From assembly GCA_033964015.1 (NCBI GenBank), contig CM066918.1:27363387-27427386 (forward strand): a stretch of 64,000 nucleotides of DNA, read 5' to 3'. Source of the DNA: Scolanthus callimorphus. Its lineage: Eukaryota > Cnidaria > Anthozoa > Actiniaria > Edwardsiidae. A program made the position numbers and the translations under genes. Below the pieces are notes generated by a model that was given only the letters and a program-made list of their open reading frames with translations, was not told where the DNA came from and ran no database searches. Below, one piece after another: positions 33,263 through 43,922 of the stretch. How positions within the stretch are numbered: the stretch's first letter is position 1; each line of letters starts with the position of its first letter.

Positions 33263-34120
33263 ATGGCGAGGGGAACTAAAGTTAAACCTTTGGTGCAACA
33301 ACAACCTCGAGCCCAGCGACCAAGAGCTACCGAGATCACCTCTTATCCCAGTAAAGTAACCTACTGTATCAAGTATTCTATGTTCTTTATGAACGTTTTA
33401 TTCTGGTTCGTGAGTTGCATAATACTAGCCATCGCTACCTATGCCATTGTTAACAAGAAAGAGCTCTACGGGAAGATTAGTAATCTGACAACTGACCCTG
33501 CTGTCATGCTCGCTTTGGCAGGAGTTCTAATGTTTCTTATATCGTTCGCTGGATGTCTTGGTGCTTTACGTGAGAACGTTTGTTTCTTACGCTTTTATTC
33601 GATCATGCTGGGGTTAATGCTGCTGTTAGAAATCGTTGCCGCGGTGCTTGGGTATGTTTATGCCGGAGAAGTAAAGAACCAAGTACAAAAAGCTGTTAAC
33701 GAGATGATCGTTAGGTACAGAGACGACCCGGACCTGCAAAACATCATCGACCTCCTACAGAAAGAGCTCAAATGCTGCGGCATCACGAGCTATAAAGACT
33801 GGGAAAGGAATATATACTTTAACTGCTCGTCACCGTCGGTAGAAAAATGCGGCGTGCCGTTTTCTTGCTGCATTAGTGACCAAATCAATGCTCAGTGCGG
33901 TTTTGGGGCGATCAAACTCATCGAATCGGAAGCGAAAAAGATTGTCTATACGCGAGGCTGCATGCAAGGTGCCGAATCTTGGTTGATGAGTAACTTAGTT
34001 TTGATGGCATCCATCGCTGCATCCCTCCCGGCACTACAGATAATAGGGTACTGTTTTGCCAGAAGACTGATAGAGGACATACAGGATATCATTAGAAGGC
34101 AGGAGTCAGCATGGAGCTAG
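33263..34120 (+). CDS. Tetraspanin, TspanC8-type, intronless
   Basis: A single open frame of 285 residues from ATG to TAG with no introns. Four transmembrane segments lie at about 38-62, 79-102, 110-134 and 243-267. The large extracellular loop (135-240) has CCG at 171-173 and exactly eight cysteines (171, 172, 188, 196, 202, 203, 212, 233). These include CGVPFSCC at 196-203, which defines the TspanC8 group (Tspan5/10/14/15/17/33). In other animals TspanC8 proteins escort the metalloprotease ADAM10 out of the ER and set its substrate choice; that role here is inferred from family membership. The N-terminal tail is basic, Pro/Gln-rich and ~37 residues long. Membrane-proximal Cys residues (35, 264) are candidate palmitoylation sites. 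The absence of introns is unusual for the family and suggests a retrocopy or wholesale intron loss. Confidence 0.93.
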   Translation: MARGTKVKPLVQQQPRAQRPRATEITSYPSKVTYCIKYSMFFMNVLFWFVSCIILAIATYAIVNKKELYGKISNLTTDPAVMLALAGVLMFLISFAGCLGALRENVCFLRFYSIMLGLMLLLEIVAAVLGYVYAGEVKNQVQKAVNEMIVRYRDDPDLQNIIDLLQKELKCCGITSYKDWERNIYFNCSSPSVEKCGVPFSCCISDQINAQCGFGAIKLIESEAKKIVYTRGCMQGAESWLMSNLVLMASIAASLPALQIIGYCFARRLIEDIQDIIRRQESAWS

Positions 34121-34228
34121 AGGACATGGGGTTTAGGAGTTCCAGAGCTTCTCCTTTTGACCCGACAGGATAGGAGATGGATCCTCCTCATCCTAGAAAG
34201 CTATGTTGGATACCAAAACCACAAGTAG

Positions 34229-34983
34229 TCCAGTCAACTTATAACACAACCTGCAACAAATTGCAACAGAACGGTTTTCTTCTTAATATTGTTCCTAACA
34301 CCGTCTAGAATCAAAGGAAAAAAATCGGCAAAATTCGGACCACGCGAAAGGTCAAAATTACAGAGTTCTTTCGGAAGCTTTTCGCGCTATTGTTATTCAT
34401 GAGTTGTCGGCACTTGTGCCTTCCGAGCCAGAAGTGATTCTATGGTGTATACAACAGAAATACTTCAATTCTCTCTGACCCAGGAGCCATGGTTTGATTC
34501 ACAGAGTTGATTTATATGTCGCTAGCCAGTTATAAATAAATATCTAGCACTTGAGCATTTCAGTTTCGATTTTTTCGCGATTTTTTCTCTTTCAATATAG
34601 ACTTTGTACGGGATTTGAAAATTTTAATTCCGTAAACATCAGAAAATGTTCTCCCAGGCAATTTTCATTGCCAAAGATTTACTTAATACCGTGAAATGAT
34701 CATTCTTGGAAGTTAGAATCATTCAGGGTTTTGCCGGCCTTGGCGCTACACTCTATAAAAATCATTCTTAAAAACAGTGTAAAAAAGAGTTAAGTGCTGC
34801 GAACAACAAAGGATAAAACAAGCTGTAGAAAAAGATCGGTAGTTTTGATCTTTCGCATGGTCCGAATTTCGCCGATTTTTTTCCTGTGATTCTAGAGGGT
34901 GTTAGGAACAATATCAAGAAGAAAAACCTTCTGTTGCAATTTGTTGCAGGTTGAACTCATTTTCGGCCTAAAATGACTGGACT
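34229..34983. mobile_element. Foldback element just downstream of the tetraspanin
   Basis: Termini CCAGTCAACTTATAACACAA and CCTAAAATGACTGG, with ~140 bp of inverted subterminal sequence (GCAACAAATTGCAACAGAA..TTCTTAATATTGTTCCTAAC..AAAAAAATCGGC..AATTCGGACC and complements). It begins 109 bp after the tetraspanin stop. It contains an AATAAA at 34535-34540 that could serve as that gene's poly(A) signal. Confidence 0.7.
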
Positions 34984-34989
34984 AAAGCC

Positions 34990-37490
34990 CAGTCTTGTAG
35001 GTTAGTCTTATAGATGGAGTACCAAGCGGAAACTAGAATATGAGCAAGGGAACTTTACTTGTCAACTTGTTAATGCACACTCATTAGAATAGATATGGGA
35101 GTGTAGGAAGAAAAGACAACTCAGGCTCAAGGGGCCACAGCTTGACCAATGTATGGCACAACCCAATACCATTTTCCGATTTTCCTCTTAACATTACTAT
35201 AATATTGTTTTGAGTCGCAGGACCCCTTAGCTAAGTTTTTGAGTACCTTGCAAAGAGGAAAAAGTAGATGTTTTCGCCAATGAAGGTTTGTTTTTAATGT
35301 AAATGTATATAGTAACTGACTCTCCAGACTTGCAGCCCATAAGCGGAACTATGCTAGACCTTGTTTTTCTCAGCAGACTGCATCATGACCCTCAGCCCAG
35401 GCAGTGCAGGGAATTATTTTGATTTGACTGCTCTGGCAATGCTCTGGTCCGTATATAACCATTCAATCATAAAAATAGAGCTTCCCCACCTAGCCTCCTT
35501 AACAAACATCCTGCATGCTTGATTATAAAGGAAGTTATCTACAGTAGCCCCTTGAGTTTCTGGGTCTTAAAATGGTCTTGAGACAAGTTTAAGGCACAGA
35601 CAAGATTCACAGGCAAATTTGGCGCAAACTAGAGGTTTGGGTGCCTCAGTTTTCTGGATGAAAATCAAGCAGTTTCTGATCCACTATGCAGTTGAAATAA
35701 CTTTCAATCACAGCTCAAAAGTTATGTTTAAAAGTTAATTGACATAAGAAAAGTCCTTTCATTAAGGGATTTAAAGATTTCTGCAGATCATCTTCAAGCT
35801 TTTTATCATTTTTGTGTCTGTATACTTTAAAAACAAAGGAAATCCTGTTCATGAGTTTTAATTTAAAGAACCATAAAAATGTATACTTGATCTTGATCAA
35901 GACTGCAGTTAAAAGCTCTTGGTTTCCTGTTGATTTGTAAGTACCAAAATACATGTATTACATGGGTGATAGAACAGATTTTGAAGTGAGGAAACTCATT
36001 AGAGACAATGCATGGCAAAATGTGTGTGTTGGGGGGGGGGGGGCTGAGTTTACATAAAATGATAAATTGATAATGATAAACAAAATGTTATTTCACAATA
36101 ACTTTAGTACATCTTTGTGACATAGACAATCTTTATTGGCACTTTGTAAAGAAAAGATACATCAGTGTTGGCCCCATATTTTGAACAAATTTTTTGAAGG
36201 CTGGATGGAGGGTTAATCATAACCTTAAAAAGCTGATCAGGGGATAGCCTTTTTTGTTTGCAATGACTTGAGCTAATTAGGGCTTGCCTGGCTAAGATCT
36301 TCATATAGAGGGCAGGAAATGTTTTTCATATAATACATGTCTATGTCTATTAAAATCTGCTGAAAAGTGCCCCCCCCCCCAGGCTGCTGTCCATGTATTA
36401 GCAATAATGTCTCTCTACAGCGTATCTTTTACTCAGTGGAAGAGAGTGTGCCACAGGGCAAAAGAGCTCAAATGAGCTCCGGTGTACTAGTCTATAGCTA
36501 ACACTTTTTAGTCCCCCAAAAGATCACTATTAGAAAATTGCTCACCCCAAAGTTGAACAACATCTGATAAAAAGCAGTGAAGTTATGCCACTATAAAGTT
36601 TTGAGTTTGGTATTTGAATTTGACTTGTTGGAACTCCTAGATGCTTATCAAATGATGGATTTCAGTGACATCAACTTGGTATTAAACAAGTTAAACTTAA
36701 AAGTTTGAGTGGAGGAACACAATAGTGAGAGAAGAATAATTATCTATTTAGCCTGCAAAATCAAAATAAGAGTGGTAAAAAATGTGAGTTTGTAGTACAT
36801 ACTTGGATATACAGTTGCACAGAATTATCTTGTAAATAATAAATTTGGTTTGAGAAATATTTTTTCTGTGAATCTTGCTCTCAAACCTATTGTGCAAAAC
36901 AGAAATGTGTTGATGGCATAACTCAAATTTGAAATGAGTATTTCTCTAATCGTAATGTTTTAGAATACCAAAAATTTATTTCGTGTCATATGCTCTTGAA
37001 ACTCTAATAACTTTACAACACCAGGAAATCTTAAGTCAAAAAATGTGTGGAATATGAGCATACTGTATATCCCTAGGGCTGACAGCATGCAGCATGTGTG
37101 CAACCAGAACTTGACAAGTTAAAGGGATCAGTTCTGGCTGTGACACAGCAGCAAGCCTGTTGCTCAATAAATCATCATCATCACGGTGGCTGCAGCCGAA
37201 ATGGAAAAAGCTAATTCAAGATGTGGCTTGTTTGAAGCACAAGTCTTGGTCAAAAGATTTATTAATTTAATAACAAATGACTCTGAGTTTCACAATAGAA
37301 CAAGCTACAAAAGATTTTCTGGCATAAAGCAGAAAGACCCCAAGAGTACATTACATTGTAAGACTCGTAATGGGAGCTATAAATAAGTCGCCTTGCAAAT
37401 CCAACATACAGAAAAGTGAGACTTGAAACCAGTCGCTGTAGAAAAGTTAAGGAGCACACCACACAGAGGTTTGTAGGAAGGATCAGAGTG
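34990..37490. other. Intergenic, AT-rich, no recognised gene
   Basis: Scattered short open frames only. Poly-G and poly-C runs lie at 36032 and 36370. I found no convincing exon. Downstream exons of the PH-domain candidate at 38113-38175 should lie here if that gene is real, but none was identified. Confidence 0.4.
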
Positions 37491-37497
37491 GCGTGCA

Positions 37498-37937
37498 ATA
37501 GGCCTTTATCACGCAATATTGATTAATAATATATAATAGTTATCAGAAAATGAAACCCAGTAATCAATTCTACACATCCATATTAGTAAAATTGCAAAGT
37601 TTGGTGAAGATTGCTTGAATACTGACTGAGATATGATTTTCAAAACTTCGTATTCTGGCATATTTTTTACAAGAAATGTATGGGAAAATAAATCGAAAGG
37701 AGGCTGGACGGGCATCGATGCCCGTCCAGCCTCGACTTGACGTATTTGCCCATACATTTCTTTGTAAAAAGTAAGTCAGAATAGGAAGTTTTGAAAATTC
37801 AAATCTCAGTCAGTTTTCAAGTAATTCTTTTGAAACTTTGCAGTTTTACTAATACGGATGTGTAGAATTGGAAACTGGATTTCATTTTCAGATAACTATT
37901 ATATATTATTAATCAATATTGCGTGATAAAGGCCTAT
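37498..37937. mobile_element. Large foldback element with perfect 34-bp centre
   Basis: Arms of about 215 bp run from ATAGGCCTTTATCACGCAAT to its complement at the right edge. They meet at a perfect palindrome GAGGCTGGACGGGCATC|GATGCCCGTCCAGCCTC. The arms are imperfect elsewhere (small indels). There is no open frame of note. It is a non-autonomous foldback, family undetermined. Confidence 0.8.
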
Positions 37938-38112
37938 AGATAGTAGGGGGATCTTAGTGGGGTGAGATGTGGCATGCAAAGGTTTGTGGGACAGGCTAAA
38001 GTTGAGAAAATAGCAGTTGTTAAGGTTTCTTTGCCCTTGCCATAAGCCTTTGCATGCCTGTAACAGTGCAGTGCAAAAACACACAGGGTACAAGTTTGAG
38101 AAAAATTATCAC

Positions 38113-38175
38113 CTGTAGCCTTGAACCACGAACCATCTCTTCTTGTATGTTTTCATCTTGATCAGGCTTCTGGCC
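38113..38175 (-). CDS. Probable PH-domain protein, early exon
   Basis: A 63-bp exon with acceptor ATCCCCAG|GGCC and donor CTACAG|GTGATA, phase 2 to 2. It reads ARSLIKMKTYKKRWFVVQGY, the classic first strands of a pleckstrin-homology domain (K-x-KKRWFV). A transcribed exon may lie upstream at about 38494-38700, ending AATAGAG|GTAAGA. It has an in-frame TAG just before its donor, so translation would then start at the Met inside this exon. GC-rich sequence at 38700-38790 (AAAATGGCGCGCGCGC) would be the promoter. The rest of the protein was not found. PH domains bind phosphoinositides or proteins at membranes; nothing more can be said. Confidence 0.45.
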
Positions 38176-38179
38176 CTGG

Positions 38180-39900
38180 GGATTTTTGTGTAAAATAACA
38201 AAGCAAAATACTGCAAGTTATATTTAGAGTGTCATAATTTAATATTATTTGCATACTTAAAACATAAAAACATTAAAAATGTGTTCAGTCAAGCCTCTTG
38301 TGACTTTTCTTCTTTGGTAGTCTGACACTGACAGAAAGAAGCTCACACACAGTCTGACACCCCCTGAGACGCGGGAAAGTACAGGGCTAAATGTAAACAC
38401 TTCTTGTTCTGCGATTTGTACGAAGGGCAACATTATGTTAGTTTAGAAAATAAAAGTCCAGATTAATTAATTAAACTTATCTTACCTCTATTTATTTTTG
38501 TATTCCACGCAGTCTTGGAAATTAGAACCAAAGTCAAAGATTGCCGCTGGCAACTGTGGCACATTCCTCCGTCTCCCTCCTGGTGAAGCGCTTAAAAAGG
38601 CCAAATTGCTTACGACCTTAACATATTCAGGTAGTCATTAATGAAGAGGACTTTAGGGAAAGCCTTAGTACGCAAAAACCTACCTTAAATAGTGTACTAC
38701 GCGACGTAGATTGAAGAAAATCAGAGAGCGCCCCGAGCCCACACGGACATCGGAGTCACACTTTTTCAAAATGGCGCGCGCGCTCTCAAATTTCCACCAC
38801 AGGGTGCCCAGTCAATGTTCAATTTTGTGTTCCCACACGTAAGTGTTCCATGATTCGTGATTTTCTTGCACTACTGTACAATTTGAAGCAAATTATCATC
38901 GAGAAAAAATCAGGACTTCAAACATCTGGAGACTGCCTTGAAATGGCAAAATTTCTGGAAATTCTCCCAGAGGAGAACTACAGTAAATGTATGGCAGTCG
39001 CAGGGGCGGATCTTGTTGATCGAGGGGTTGTGGGAGTTGCAACCCCCCCTCTGAAAAAGTATTGGATCTGCCCCTGAGTCATCTTGATTTTTTCCTGGGA
39101 GACAGGGCGAAAAACTCTTGAGACTCCCATCAAAACCCAGAGAGTTGACATCCCTGTCTTTTTATGTACATCTCATGAGACCTGGCTTTCTTTCATACTT
39201 GTCATCAATGTAAACCTTCACCAATAATGATCAGCATTCAAAATTCCAAACTTGACATATTTATTTTATTACAAAATTCTTTGAGCTATTTTAATTTATA
39301 CAAAATGTTCTCCTTAACTAACAATATATTTCTTTAATTTAAAATTTCTGTTTTACCAACCCATTACTTGTGTCTGTTCTTATAATAACATATTGTTTCT
39401 TATCATTTCACTTTGAAGAAACTAACCCTATTTGATTAATTAGTTGTTCTCTTATGGGATATATCTGCTGGTATGTGATTTTAGGATTTCAGAGAAAAGA
39501 AAAGAGAGAGAAATGCCTTTATTTCAACAAAATATATCTGCATGTTGGCCCAGGCTGGTAGTCCATTCAGAGAGGCTATAGCCTTCCTGCTAAGGAGCCC
39601 TGGGAACAACATATGAGGGAAGCAAAAAGTTCTCAAGAGGAAAAGGTTTGCTTGACAGAACTATGAATTACTTGAACTTTTTGTCATACTGCATTTGGCT
39701 AAAGGCCTTTTAAAAATTTCTCAATAAGTGTCAGTGCATGCATTTCTAAACAAAACACTCAGAAAAGTCTCTAAGCCATAAATATCTCAAGATGAACAGA
39801 GCGTTTAACAAGAGTTCAAACCATGGAAAGTATGCAGATTTAAAGTCGGAATGATACAAATCCAGTTCTGTAGTCCATGTCCATTCCCGAAATTCACTTT
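38180..39900. other. Intergenic region and likely 3'UTR of the DUF1772 gene
   Basis: Contains a MITE-like pair GCAGGGGCGGATCTTG/GGATCTGCCCCTG at 39000-39075 and a putative PH-gene promoter around 38700-38790. The interval 39100-39920 is AT-rich and probably includes the 3'UTR of the minus-strand gene. No exon is supported. Confidence 0.4.
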
Positions 39901-39921
39901 GGAAGATTATGATGATCTCAT

Positions 39922-40404
39922 CTACTTCTTGAAGTTATAAACACACCATGTAAATACTACAAGAGACACCACGGTCCTGACTGCATGTAGCTTATTATAC
40001 TTCTCAATGTGCTTTTTTACGTATTCTTCTCCTTTCTCCTCTGCTCTATCTGAGCTCAGGATCGGGCCAGCTGCAAAAGGCCACATAACCAGAGCTGTGT
40101 AAGGCAAGAGCAAAGCCATTGTACCTCCAGCCAGAAGCCACGGGATTCCTTTAGCTTTGGGCTTCAGCACATACGCTAAGATTCCTGATAACGACGCGGA
40201 GATTAAACAAACGGGCATGTGTTTTCCATTTGTCAGACTTTCCTTCCACTCCAAATACATGGCCTTTGTATTCAACATTCTTCGAGAAGGATGTTCCGCA
40301 AAATTGACATAAAGGGCTCCACCTGCAAATATCCCTGTGGAAATTGTCACCGATTTGGTTAGGAAAGTGAATACGGTCGTTTTTACACCCATTTTGTAGT
40401 TCAA
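39922..40404 (-). CDS. DUF1772 (anthrone oxygenase-like) small membrane protein
   Basis: A single-exon frame of 160 residues. Hydrophobic segments lie at about 13-33, 60-80, 86-110 and 138-158. The C-terminal YNKLHAVRTVVSLVVF carries the N-x-L-H-x-x-R-T signature seen in DUF1772 proteins. The N-terminal half has TGIFAGGALYVNFAEHP, also typical. The biochemical role in animals is unknown; the fungal/bacterial relatives give the 'anthrone oxygenase' name, which should not be taken as function here. Start is uncertain between Met1 (40404) and Met5 (40392). The gene is head-to-head with the Rab gene, 146 bp apart. It is likely an endomembrane or mitochondrial membrane protein (inference). Confidence 0.8.
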   Translation of the reverse strand: MNYKMGVKTTVFTFLTKSVTISTGIFAGGALYVNFAEHPSRRMLNTKAMYLEWKESLTNGKHMPVCLISASLSGILAYVLKPKAKGIPWLLAGGTMALLLPYTALVMWPFAAGPILSSDRAEEKGEEYVKKHIEKYNKLHAVRTVVSLVVFTWCVYNFKK

Positions 40405-40550
40405 TTTCTTTGATAGACGAAGTGTTCACGCAAAGAAAAATGCCTTGCTGTTTTTGTGGCGTGTAATTCACCAGGCTGGGGTGGGGGAAATTTTGTATAT
40501 TTCCGCTTTGGTGTTGTTGACCGCTGGCCGATCATGTGCAAAAAGTAAAG
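40405..40550. promoter_or_regulatory. Shared bidirectional promoter of DUF1772 and Rab genes
   Basis: Only 146 bp separate the two divergent start codons, so both 5'UTRs and the promoter must lie here. A TTTTGTATATTTCC stretch at 40492 is a weak TATA-like candidate. A five-codon upstream ORF (ATG at 40534, TAA at 40546-40548) ends two bases before the Rab ATG, if transcription starts upstream of it. Confidence 0.5.
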
Positions 40551-43500
40551 ATGGCCACAGCTCCATCGTCTTCGACTTCAGAAAAAGATTTCGAAACAAC
40601 TTACAAAATTCTTGTACTTGGCGACAGTGGAGTAGGAAAGACTTGCCTAATCTTTAGGTTCACGGATGATGTATTTTCAGATAGTTACATCTCAACGATC
40701 GGTAAGGTGCTGCATAGCATACAACTCTGGGATATCGCGATTATGTTAATCACGCGGTAGTTGTTCCCGCCAGTGAAAATGAAACCAGAGAGAGTGTTAA
40801 AACTACACGCAATTATACTTCAAACATACACTTGTTTGCATACGTTGCCAAAGTCGAACACGCATTTATTTCACAAATCGTTTATCCATTTACTTTTCTT
40901 GTAAATATTTTACAAATTGTCTGGGTTGTGACGCTGTCATGTCAAAGATTTGAAACACTTGACTGAAATCCTCTGCAAACATTATTTCAAAAAACCTCAA
41001 AGAATGTGTTAATTTGATAATTGTCGTGCCTTTTAGTTTTAAAAATGGGCTCAATTAAAAATAATGGCTTTAAAAACTGCTATAGCCTGTATAAGCTTAT
41101 TTAATATATCTGATTCCTGTTAGACTCTGCAGAGCCATAAAAAAAGTGCTATTCAGTCAAGTTATGTATATTTCATAATCATTAGGATTAGCTTGTGGTT
41201 TAGTTCTAGCAAAGAAGCACATTTTTGAAGGCAAAATCTGTTGCTGTGCTCATGAATCTGACATGAAAATACCAATAATCACTCCTAGTAGAAAGTTGTA
41301 CCTAACATATGAACTGCAAAATACATTGCCAACAATCATATCCTCCACAATAACATTAATGCTTTCTATAATGATTTCATTTTATTTGTCTGTTTTGTGA
41401 TAAATAAGTAATTTAGGCAATAAAGATTATAATCTGTCTTGAGCAAGTTAAAATTTATGGAAATGATCAGAAATAGTAAATACTGGATTTTTTTAGACTG
41501 TGATTTTGCTTGAGAATGGGCTAGCTCACACAAGTTGTGATTCTAAAAATAGTAAAAATAGGCACAGAGCAAGATTCAAATTATGGAAGAGTTTAATCCA
41601 ATATATAATACTAAATAATAGTACATTCGGATAATGTAAAAACATCACCACAAGAGGATCACCCCATGCATTTGTGCACTTATCAGTACCACTTTTCCCA
41701 GAGTGGGGGAGTTCCCATAATTTCTTAAGATCGTAATAACATCAGTAATATTAGGTAAAACTGAAAGGTACTTTTTTGTTTATACGATATATCTCTTGGG
41801 TTAAAATTAACTTTTTCCACATCAAATTTGCTATCTCTTAGGGGTAAAATTTACTGTTGACCACACCCAATTTGCTATCCCTTAGGGTTAAAATTAAAAT
41901 TTTCCCTGCAAGCACCCGTCTATTTTTATTAGAGTCCCTCCTATAGACTGCTAGCAGCCTCTACTTTGGCACGTCCCCAGAGAAGCGTGCACAACCCTGA
42001 CCCCTGACAAACGCAGGAGGAGCACTGAAGGCATGATGATGGTGTGAAGGTGACATCAGGGGTTTCGCATGCTTCTCTGGGGACCACCAAAGTAGGGGCT
42101 GCTAGCAGTCTACTCCCACACCACCCACCCAGTGCACTCTTTAAGTACAACTATCAAACTTCTAAAAGGTAATTTATTTGCCAAAAAAGTGATAGGTTAC
42201 CGTAGTTCGATTCCTGGAAAGTGTACAAGTTTTGAGCAACTAAGTGCTTTCTGAGGCACAACAGAGGGAGTGAAAAAATCTGGGACAGGGACATCCAGGA
42301 TTTCTGTAAAGGACAGCTTTATTATCCTTTTCAGGAATAGATTGTAGAAGCAGAGTTGTTGATCTGGATGGGCAAAATGTTAGGTTACAGATATGGTATG
42401 TATATATGACTCAGAGAATTTCAAGATTGATATCAGTTCTGGATGTAAAAAAGTTGAAGGCAATATTTTTTCTAGGGATACCGCAGGCCAGGAGAGATTC
42501 CGAACTTTGACAAGTGCTTATTACAGAGGAGCTATGGTAAGAATGCTAATTAATAGCATTTTCAAATTCATAGAGTATGCTCTGGGGGGATGGGGGGGAC
42601 CCCCTAAAACTATCAAGGATGATCATCCTATCTCTTAGGGTATAAATATTCACTCAAGTCAGGGCTTGAAATTGTGCCTGATACAGGTGTAGACATTTTG
42701 TGGCTAACGTTCTTCATTTAGGCATAAAATTGTGCATAGCACTTCTTGAATGTAAAAGGTCTAACTAAAAAGTACCTTTCTTCACGATCTACATTTTGGA
42801 GCGATTACGCCTAAAATTTCAGAATTAGTTTTTAAAATAATGTTAATGATTTTTTCTGGATTTTGAGCCTGCAAGTGCTATTTTTAGGGATCCCATGTCT
42901 ATGACTTGTTTAAACCAGAGATGCCAACCCTTGGACTTTAGAAATTGGGAGAAACCATGAGGTTATATGAGAAAATTCCAAGAAAGAAAATCAAGAGAAA
43001 TATGGTAAATGATTGGCAATTCAGGAAAACTTTGCCAGGAGACATTATGATAATATTCTTGTCTCTCCCAACAATCTCACTGACACTTTGTGTTCCTTCA
43101 CAGGGCATCTTACTAGTTTATGATATTACAACAGAGGAATCGTTCAAGCATATGGCCCAGTGGTTGCAAAATATTGAGGATGTGAGTATGTCTCAATCTT
43201 CCCAAAAATCTCAGGAAAACAGCCTGAGGTTGATATAGTGCACAGCTTTTATACCCATGCTATTAATTGTTATTTGCATGTTTTTGTATTGTGTGGTTCC
43301 AGAAAATATCCCCCCCTCTCCCCCTCCCCCCCCCCCATCCCCATGGAAGGGTGTTGAAAGTGTCTCCCCCCCATCCCACCCCTCTGGAATTTCCAAAGGA
43401 AAATACAGTATTTGTATGAAAAAAACAAACAGGTAAATTGACTACCAATCCCTTTGGGGTGGGGGGTGGGGGGGGGGGGGGGTGGGAGGAATGGATATTT

Positions 43501-43891
43501 TCTGGAACCACACATTGTTATACATAACTTTTATTTATTTATTTATTTATATATATATATATTTATTATATAGACACGAGTGTTTTACTGGGAAATACGC
43601 CACTCGTAGATCTCATACGAAGCTACATCCGGGTCCTCAGTGACACATTTTCCATATCCTCACTAGTGAGGATATCGGTCAAAACAAAAATGCTTGGAAA
43701 TCAATTTGGAATATTTTTTTTCTGGTTTGTCTATATAATAAAAAGAAAATTACACGGTGGCTTGAAGATATGAGTTTTATTTTCTCGTGTCAAAAACAAT
43801 ATTTTACTCATTCGCTGCGCTCATTCGTAAAATATTGTTCTTGCCACTCGAAAATAAAACTCATATCTTCGCGCCACCGTGTAATATCCTC

Positions 43892-43922
<31 letters not shown>

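Noticed and set aside
43263..43515. Pro/Gly-rich open frames on the minus strand
   Set aside because: They are produced by C- and G-tracts inside a MITE. The same applies at 16244-16568 and 51367-51671.
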